NCBI GenBank assembly: GCA_016859345.1
Contig: CM029118.1
Span: 28,577,501 to 28,641,500 of the forward strand
Reading direction: 5' to 3'
DNA from: Istiophorus platypterus
Lineage: Eukaryota; Chordata; Actinopteri; Istiophoriformes; Istiophoridae
DNA length: 64,000 nucleotides
The first letter of the stretch is position 1. The number at the start of each line of letters is the position of its first letter. The position numbers were made by a program, and so were the translations under genes. The notes under the pieces were generated by a model that saw only the letters and a list, made by a program, of their open reading frames with translations, ran no database searches and was not told the DNA's origin. Positions 57,687 to 64,000 of the stretch are shown piece after piece.

Positions 57687-59528
57687 AGCTCCAGCCTTTC
57701 AATCACCTCCTCTGCTCTCCTCTTTTCTGTTTTTCATTTAGTTCAAAAGAAGCAGTAGTAAATGAGGAAGAGGTTTAGATCATTGTGAATCCATGTTTTG
57801 ATTCTCTCTCATCACTGCTGCTATTTCAACTTGAGCCTTTCTATCCTCCCCACTCCCTTCCTCTTCCCCACTTTCTTTTCTAACCACAAAGCCTCGGTTT
57901 GATATGCAAGTGTTGGCTCTCATTCTCTCACAAACTATTTTGGATTGCGGCGGGGAATCAGTGTTGTTGTCAGCCTGCTGCAATTTCCTCCCCACTTACA
58001 TTATTCATGTGTGTTTGCGGCTGCGTGTGTGTGTGTGAGAAAGGGGGGGGGGTGAAAAGGTTGAGGCAGTTGCTGATGAGGATCACAGAGCCTACAGACA
58101 GAAAAACATGACAGCAATCACGACAACAACACTGTCACAAATATCACTTGGTACCAGCCTTGACCTCAGTTTTACAGAAAAATCACATTTAGGCAGTGGT
58201 GGTACCTGTTTCCATCCAGGTGAGAATTGAAACCAACAAAATTATTTCCATCATACTTTTCAGGGTTAATCAATTACATACATCACTGTAAAGCCAAATG
58301 TGCCTCCCCTGAAAGTGACAACTGAACTTAGTCCAACCTGAGACAAGCTAATGGTCAACTTTATTCAACAGGGCTACTTCCAATGCAGACCACAGCTGAA
58401 TGAGGGTGTGGCAAAACGGTTTTCTTTCTTTGACCAATATCAAGCCATCTTGACAATGCTGACCTGGAATGCAGGGCCACAGAACCCTAAACAGTGGAAG
58501 CCATCTTAGCTTATTTGATGTGTGGCACTGTACACTTTTATTTGATCCCCTTTGTTGAAGTACAAACTGTTCGACAAAAAGGGACTAGTTTACACAAAGT
58601 GATGAAACAGGAGTCTAAGCAAAATACATCTTTCGAATAAATTGTGTGAAATTCTAGTCCCATTAGCGACTGAGCTAAATAGGCAGTAGGAAGCTTGTTA
58701 GCTTCTCCTCTTTAATAAAACTCTTTTATTGAATGGAATTCAATACAATCTCAAGAACAAAAAGCCATGACGTGCAGACTGTACAGAAAGAAGCTGACTA
58801 AGCCCAGCACGTCTCAGCCGGTTAGTGTGTAGTGGGGTTATCTGACCAGCTATGGTAACTCACCAACAAACCCTTCAAATAGTCAGTAAAGCACCAAACA
58901 TGTAGGAACAAATATTTTGCAAAGAGATGCATATTAATTTGCAGTGTCACTTTCTGGTGGGACCAGGCCTTATTCAGAATATTTCTCAGTTCACTACAAC
59001 TCATCCTTAGTTTTATTTTCTAATTTTCGAGTATTGAGAAACAGCCCATTGCTTCAGTTTTTATTCACCCTGCTACTATAGCACATTCAAAAACTGGCTA
59101 TGCTCACATGTTTATTAAATAAGTGAGAAATGCAGTGGCAACTTGCTCTTACAGAAAAATGGATTATGCTCATAAAAGAAAAACCATGAATTAAGGTTGG
59201 GTTCCAATAGCAGCTCCATTTTTGATCTGGCTCCAAGTTGTGTAAAAAATACCCAGATTTCTTGAGATCAAGAAAATCTTTTAGCAAATCTTCTATTTTC
59301 TATTCTCTTTTAGTTGGAATGGAAGGTAGTTATATGTAATATACTGCACATGCAGAAAATTATTTCATTATCGATCTTAAAAGTGTTAAATGCAAAATTG
59401 ATATAATAGATTAGATAAAGGATTTTAAGTGATTTTGATGTTGGATCTAGATAAATGCTATTGAACCCCAAGCCCACTCTGGATTTATCAAATTTATTAA
59501 AAGTAGCAATGAATAGTATTTTTGTCAT

Positions 59529-59534
59529 TTTATT
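59529..59534 (-). terminator. Candidate poly(A) signal for dpy19l3
   Basis: TTTATT on the plus strand reads AATAAA on the minus strand about 425 nt past the dpy19l3 stop. The sequence beyond it is T-rich in the minus direction only weakly, so the assignment is tentative. Confidence 0.3.
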
Positions 59535-59958
59535 ATGCTCTTTGCAGAAATGAAAATGATTACTTCAAATGAAGCTAATTTATTAGTAATTGCTTGTGAT
59601 CTTCCAGACCCTGCTTAGAGGTGTGATAGTTGTTTCTGTGTCTGTTCATGTACACCGTTGGGAGCTGGGAGGAGAGCGGGCGGACAGGTGAAGACAGAAC
59701 AACCAAAAGTAGGACTCCCACAGGTGCTTCCAAACCCCTCTAACTAAAACAATGCAGCCCCAAGCTTGAGCAGGCCTGCTGTTCTAACACCACGGTTCAG
59801 GGAGCCATGTGCTAAAGAAATAATGGGCATGATCACAGCTGGGCACAGTGCAGAGCAGAGAAAGAGGACCAGTAGGATTCAGTGCTTTTCTCTCTTCTTC
59901 TTCTCCGTCTGTCACCCCTCTGGGCTCTGATTGGGTTTTTCTTCCAGCCCTCCTTCTG

Positions 59959-60162
59959 CTACTGAGTCGCACTGGGCTCTGACGAGTTCTTGGCATTTTT
60001 CTTGCGTTTCTTCTTGACCCGGTAAACGTGGAAGGTTTTGTTCTGGAATGTTCTGGTGAACAAAGCGGTGTAAGCCTCTGTGTCTGTCTTGATGGCCTCA
60101 CAAAATCGAGGGTGGGAGGCAGGGATAAGGTCTGGGTCGTTCTCCCCAGCTCCATCCATGAT
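59959..60162 (-). CDS. dpy19l3: dpy19l3 last coding exon
   Basis: Minus-strand acceptor ACCAACAG ends at 60163 and the exon starts ATCATGGATGGAGC. It encodes IMDGAGENDPDLIP, SHPRFCEAIKTD, ALFTRTFQNKTFHVYRV and a stop at 59959. NKT is a potential N-glycosylation sequon. As I recall the human protein, it ends a few residues after HVY. Here a basic KKKRKKNAK stretch and about nine further residues extend the C-terminus. Confidence 0.93.
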   Translation of the reverse strand: MMDGAGENDPDLIPASHPRFCEAIKTDTEAYTALFTRTFQNKTFHVYRVKKKRKKNAKNSSEPSATQ

Positions 60163-63100
60163 CTGTTGGTACAAAGAATGAGCATGTCATCATCAACAGC
60201 AGAAAAACAATGGCAGAAGGCTTACATTAATGCATATAGATAGGGGGCTATGTGTTAATCAATACATCATCAACATATTTTAGCTATAGCTGTATAAATG
60301 TAAATATACACAACGACAGTGTGATCAACAGCCTCAGTGGCTCCGATTTCACTTGCTCTCCTGCCAGCTGGACCTGGCAGAAACTCTGCAGGACTGTTTT
60401 ACAGGACATGGCAGAACCAAACTGATTTTTTTTTGATTATTGATTGCTTTATTTCTAAAACATCTGTTGGTATGTTTTTATTTTTGTTTTGTTTTTTTTT
60501 ATTCCGAAATAATACTTAGCCTGGGACACTTGACATAATGTAAAGATTCTGCCCCTGAGATGCTATAGTGATAGATCCCTATTCCTAGAAAGAGTAAGTC
60601 TAAAATGAATACTCGAAAATGTTTTTTAGGCTTATCAAAAAATTACCTTATTTGGTACTATACAGACCAGAGACACTCATCATCAGTATTAAAGGAACTG
60701 TTTTCTGCCAAAATTGGTTTTGTGTTTTCTCCTTGCTCTTTTCTCAATTCTGAAATGGTTTGGGCTCATTTGGAAAAAATGGATGGTCAAATATCTATGT
60801 GCACCAATCACAGTAAAGCAACCGTTAAATCAAAATGTGATTTTTTTTTTTTTTTTTAGGACGATGTCAATCAAATCAGAACAAACTATAGCCACATTGT
60901 CCTGATGAACAAGACTGGCTGACTTTTTGACTGTTCTTAATAAATAATTTCTAAATATGTTTTTTCTGCCAAAGTTCAAATGATTGTTTTTTGTGAATAT
61001 TTTATGTTACAGAGAAATATTAATTATTTTTTTCCAGGGCTTTAAAAGCCATACTTGGCCTTTGATTTTATTTTCTGAAATCAGAAACTGTTTGGATCAC
61101 TACATTGATATATACAACTACTACACCACCCAAATAAGCAATAAAGTAAATACATAAACTGTAAAGAAAAAAAAAAAAAAAGATGAAGTCAAATTCCTTT
61201 ATAGTTATTCAAGTAAATAAGTGGATCACCAAATTTCATATCAATTTGAGACAGGGAGATAAGATGGAGCAGACAGATTAAAAAGGGATTTTATTTTAAT
61301 GCACTGTGCAAAACAGGAGTTTGAAGTCAATTAGCTGTAGAACTTATTCATTTGAGGGTTGTGGGGTGACTGGAGCCAATCTCAGCTGATGTTTGGCAAG
61401 ACCCTATACAGGTTGCCAGTCTATCATAGGGCTGAACTAGGATTAACATGCATCTTTGGTAATCCAATGACAGTCTGACAGCTCTAAGTACAGGTGTGAA
61501 TGCACACAAGACACACTGAGATCTGTTTGCTGAGACCACATTTGGAGGTGGTCAGGGCTGTATATGGCCGCCTTTTTTTGGCGGTGCATATGTAAATGTG
61601 TCCTAGGCCACACTGAAGAACCACCTACTCAATTGACTAGGCACAGGAAGTGCTTTGTTTCCTCACGCTGGTTAAAAACAACTCCTTTGATCTTTGCAAA
61701 CAGAACCGTGTACATGTTTACTTGCATATACTGTAGAGCGGGGAAGTGAGATACGATCGAGTGGTCACTCAAGATGCATGTGGAGACGCATTCTACCACC
61801 ATGTGTGAAATGACGTGCTTAGAGGTGTCCACTTGTGATTGGATCATCCAAGACACGTTTATACCAGGCATGAACAGGGCCTTCCAAGCAAACAACCCTT
61901 CACGCTCACATTCACACCAGAGTCTGAAAGGTTTGCCATGGAAAAAATTGGTACTGATACTCTCTTGTAGCAGAAACTCTGTGCAGTCCTAATAATTAGG
62001 TATCCAATGTCCTTAACATGACCTCATGGTCCTAATATGGACCACCATAACTCACAGTTTATAAAGAATTAGTTAATTATTAACTCAGGGTTTCAAGATT
62101 GAGGTTCTTAGTTAATGGGTGGAGGGAAATAAAGAAAAGAAGAAAAAAAAAGAAAACAAAGAAAATAAAAATAGAAAAACGTTAAATTGACTGCATTTAC
62201 TGTGTATAGCATTTTTGTGGTCTTGTCAACCACTCAAAGTGCTTTTACAATGAAGGTTACATTCACCAACTCGCACACATCTATACAGCACTTTTTTCCA
62301 TACATATAGCGTTTTCGACATGCACACACGTACACGCACACACAGAAATGATACATCAGGGGCAATTTGGGGTTCAGTATCTTGCCCAATGACACTTTGA
62401 CATGTGGACTGTGGGAGCCAGGGATGGAACCATCAACCTTCCGGTTGGTGGAAAACCAGCTTTACCTCCTGAGTGGGTTGTCCACCAAGCGGAAAAAGAA
62501 AGAAAGGGAAAGAAAAATGACAAGACATAAAAGAGATAGAGATAGAAAAAAAGGCAGGCAGAAAAAGACAATGACAAAAGCCAGAAAAATAAGAACTAAG
62601 AAAACAAAAATGAGGGAAAGAAAGAAAAGGACAGAGAGATGTAAACACTGCATTCCTGTAAAAAAAAAAAAAAAAAAAAGCTCTCTAGATGTCAGATGTC
62701 ATGAATGCTTTGTGACATTCATACCATCACAAACACTGACACACATCAACCCTGTGTTCCGTGTATCTCACCCCACTGAGCCAGATAACTAGAATGAAGC
62801 TGTCTTGCCTCTGGTAATCCAAATAGCCAGTTCATAGCATCCAAGGGAGTTGGGGATGATGTCTGTGCGTGTGTGTGTGCGAGAAAGCAACAGCAAGAGA
62901 AAGAGAGACAGTGACGCAAAGATTAGAAGTTAGACTATTGATCTTTGCGGACGCTAAGAGCTTTAACCTAGTCACACACATTGGCAGCAGGGACGGCACA
63001 TGCAGCCACACAAACAAAGAGACACCCACACAGACTTAGTCGTGATGAGTCACGTTACATAAATGCCACCCACATGTCCGTTGGCCAGGTCAAGTAGGTC

Positions 63101-63232
63101 CCGCAGTCTGCAGCCTCGCTTGTGTCGCCGCTCGTAACAGATGCTGTTTTCCAGCACCACGTAGTCAGCCCCGACGGCCCTCAGGATGTCATGGACGTCC
63201 TCTGGGGACAGACGGGCGTACACCTGATACAC
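59959..63232 (-). CDS. dpy19l3: DPY19L3 C-mannosyltransferase, last two coding exons, partial
   Basis: This is a joined CDS of 63232-63074 and 60162-59959 on the minus strand: 53 codons, then 67 codons and a stop. DPY-19 family proteins are multi-pass ER enzymes that attach mannose to tryptophan of WxxW/WxxC motifs, for example in thrombospondin repeats. The fragment is the C-terminal luminal part. ICYERRHKRGCRLRDLLDLA and GENDPDL...HPRFCEAIK with FQNKTFHVY closely follow DPY19L3; DPY19L4 and DPY19L1 differ at these positions. It runs tail-to-tail with the cadherin. The catalytic and membrane regions lie beyond the right edge of the window. Confidence 0.92.
61345..61435. repeat. Fragment of a common teleost repeat
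   Basis: GGTGACTGGAGCCAATCTCA, GCTGATGTTTGGCAAGACCC and CAGGTTGCCAGTCTATCATA follow the order of the very common 'GGCTGGAGCCTATCCCAGCT ... GGTCGCCAGTC(T/C)ATCACAGGGC' repeat of fish genomes. It is diverged and short. Confidence 0.65.
61491..61920. mobile_element. MITE-like element with CAGGTGTGAATG termini
   Basis: The left end CAGGTGTGAATG (61491-61502) and the right end CATTCACACCAG (61909-61920) are inverted repeats with one mismatch over 12 nt. The 430-bp interior has no coding potential and resembles repeats I associate with fish genomes. No clear target-site duplication was visible, so the superfamily (hAT-like CAGG ends) is a guess. Confidence 0.55.
62195..62490. repeat. Dispersed teleost repeat (short non-autonomous element)
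   Basis: TGTATAGCATTTTTGTGGTC, CAACCACTCAAAGTGCTTTT, ACATTCACCAACTCGCACAC, GGGGCAATTTGGGGTTCAGT, ATCTTGCCCAATGACACTTT, GACATG and ACCTCCTGAGTG appear in the order of a very common fish repeat. A short, oppositely oriented relative lies at about 16455-16532. Confidence 0.75.
62487..62645. repeat. Purine-rich (GAAA/AGAA) tract
   Basis: About 160 nt that are almost wholly A and G on the plus strand, which yields spurious Lys/Arg-rich frames. Confidence 0.85.
63074..63232 (-). CDS. dpy19l3: dpy19l3 penultimate coding exon
   Basis: Minus-strand acceptor TATGAGCAG ends at 63233 and the exon starts GTGTATCAGGTGTACGCC; its donor GTGGGT follows GGACAT. It is exactly 53 codons in phase 0: VYQVYARLSPEDVHDILRAV, GADYVVLENSICYERRHKRG and CRLRDLLDLANGH. 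This matches the conserved C-terminal block of DPY19L3. Reading through the donor would give only five more codons before a stop. Confidence 0.94.
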
Positions 63233-64000
63233 CTGCTCATACACACACAGGATGTAAGTGGAATTATTTAGGTTCTAGTGGATTTTTCGATTGCTTTTTG
63301 CCTAAAGATCATCTGGGTTTATAATTTAATACCAATATTGTTGTATGGAGAAATCCTATCTCCTGGAACTCAATTACCAGGCACATTTACTTTCTGAATT
63401 ACTGTTTTAATGAAAGCTGGTTTGGATTCAATTATAACATGTTTACTGAGAAAATCTGAAAGAAATCAAAACAATTATGAGCGAAACATAATTAGAAGAA
63501 CAAAAACAAAAGTGTTAACCATTACAGATCAAAGCTTTCTGAAAATTGTTATGGTTCATCTTTTATCTGTAGCAGATCTAATAAAACTTTTGACCAATTT
63601 CTCACAACAGCACTTTAAAGTTTTTAAATGAATTTTGCCAGCCGTAAGTACAAAGGAACAGAATTTTTAACTCCAGATGTTTATCAGGGACAAAACTCAG
63701 CCCAGCAGTAGTCTTTAAATGTGTTTTTTTTCAAATGAGGTGTGGGATATTGAAGTGACAATACAAAAAGTTTTCTACACCAAAAGAAGACCTTGGCTAT
63801 GACTGTACAGTGAATTGCATTTACCCAACATTTGCAATTTTATTTGAATTTCCAAATCCAGAGTGTAAAATTTATGCATTACATAGCAACCACAAAAAAT
63901 TCCCACAATGTAAAAGGAATAAAAAGTGTCCATGGTTTTCCAATAATAATCCAACATGTTTATAGATTACAGCCATGCACTATACTACACCCGTCAATGA
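63233..64000 (-). other. dpy19l3: dpy19l3 intron running off the right edge
   Basis: AT-rich sequence with no recognisable exon on either strand. The next upstream dpy19l3 exon must lie beyond base 64000. Confidence 0.7.

Larger units (their letters stand above)
53521..59528. other. Interval between the 3' ends of the cadherin and dpy19l3
   Basis: I see no coding exons. It holds a Tc1-related MITE (55752-56047), a G-run (58044-58052) and a paired TATCAAT/TATCGAT motif (57668-57686). Longer 3' UTRs of either gene could extend into it. Most open frames are short and without family resemblance. Confidence 0.65.
60163..63073 (-). other. dpy19l3: dpy19l3 intron (2.9 kb)
   Basis: The donor is GTGGGT (GT at 63073-63072) and the acceptor AG is at 60164-60163, both on the minus strand. 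The intron holds a T-run (60841-60858), a MITE-like element (61491-61920), a dispersed fish repeat (62195-62490) and a purine-rich tract (about 62487-62645). No additional exon was recognised. Confidence 0.85.

Noticed and set aside
62367..62792. A 141-codon Lys/Arg-rich frame
   Set aside because: It is the translation of a purine-rich simple-sequence tract joined to a dispersed repeat.

Overview
The window is teleost-fish-like genomic DNA. AT-rich introns separate short exons with GT/AG boundaries, long (CA)n/(GT)n and (TA)n microsatellites are frequent, and decayed Tc1, L1-like, other LINE and Ty3/gypsy remnants of the kinds usual in ray-finned fish are present. No bacterial operons, CRISPR arrays, rRNA or convincing tRNA genes were seen.

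Plus strand, 2206-53008: the last seven coding exons of a large type III ('non-chordate type') classic cadherin, related to Drosophila CadN and vertebrate Hz-cadherin. The exons are 2206-2386, 5320-5486, 18578-18842, 26688-26868, 34221-34465, 50893-51047 and 52397-53008. Every junction has canonical GT/AG ends and the phases fit throughout, giving 1806 nt: 601 codons plus stop. The encoded order is the tail of a laminin-G domain, an EGF-like module, a second laminin-G domain, two Cys-rich EGF-like modules, one transmembrane helix, a p120-catenin-binding juxtamembrane motif, a low-complexity His/Pro/Thr/Ser/Gly linker and a beta-catenin-binding C-terminus. The cadherin repeats and 5' end lie upstream of the window.

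Minus strand, 59959-63232: the last two coding exons of dpy19l3, an ER C-mannosyltransferase, running tail-to-tail with the cadherin. Its other exons lie beyond the right edge.

The introns carry a LINE 3' end (7.25-7.75 kb, minus), an L1-like LINE (9.6-11.6 kb, minus), Tc1 remnants (28.04-28.77 kb; 30.9-31.2 kb, minus; 36.1-37.0 kb, minus), two tiny hairpins resembling Tc1 inverted repeats (20.0 and 33.4 kb) and a Ty3/gypsy gag-pol fossil (43.3-45.06 kb, minus). The cadherin/dpy19l3 interval and the dpy19l3 intron hold further MITE-like elements. I saw no wholly new gene system. The most unusual points are the cadherin itself, a long (TG)n tract beside one of its splice acceptors, and its altered beta-catenin-binding motif.
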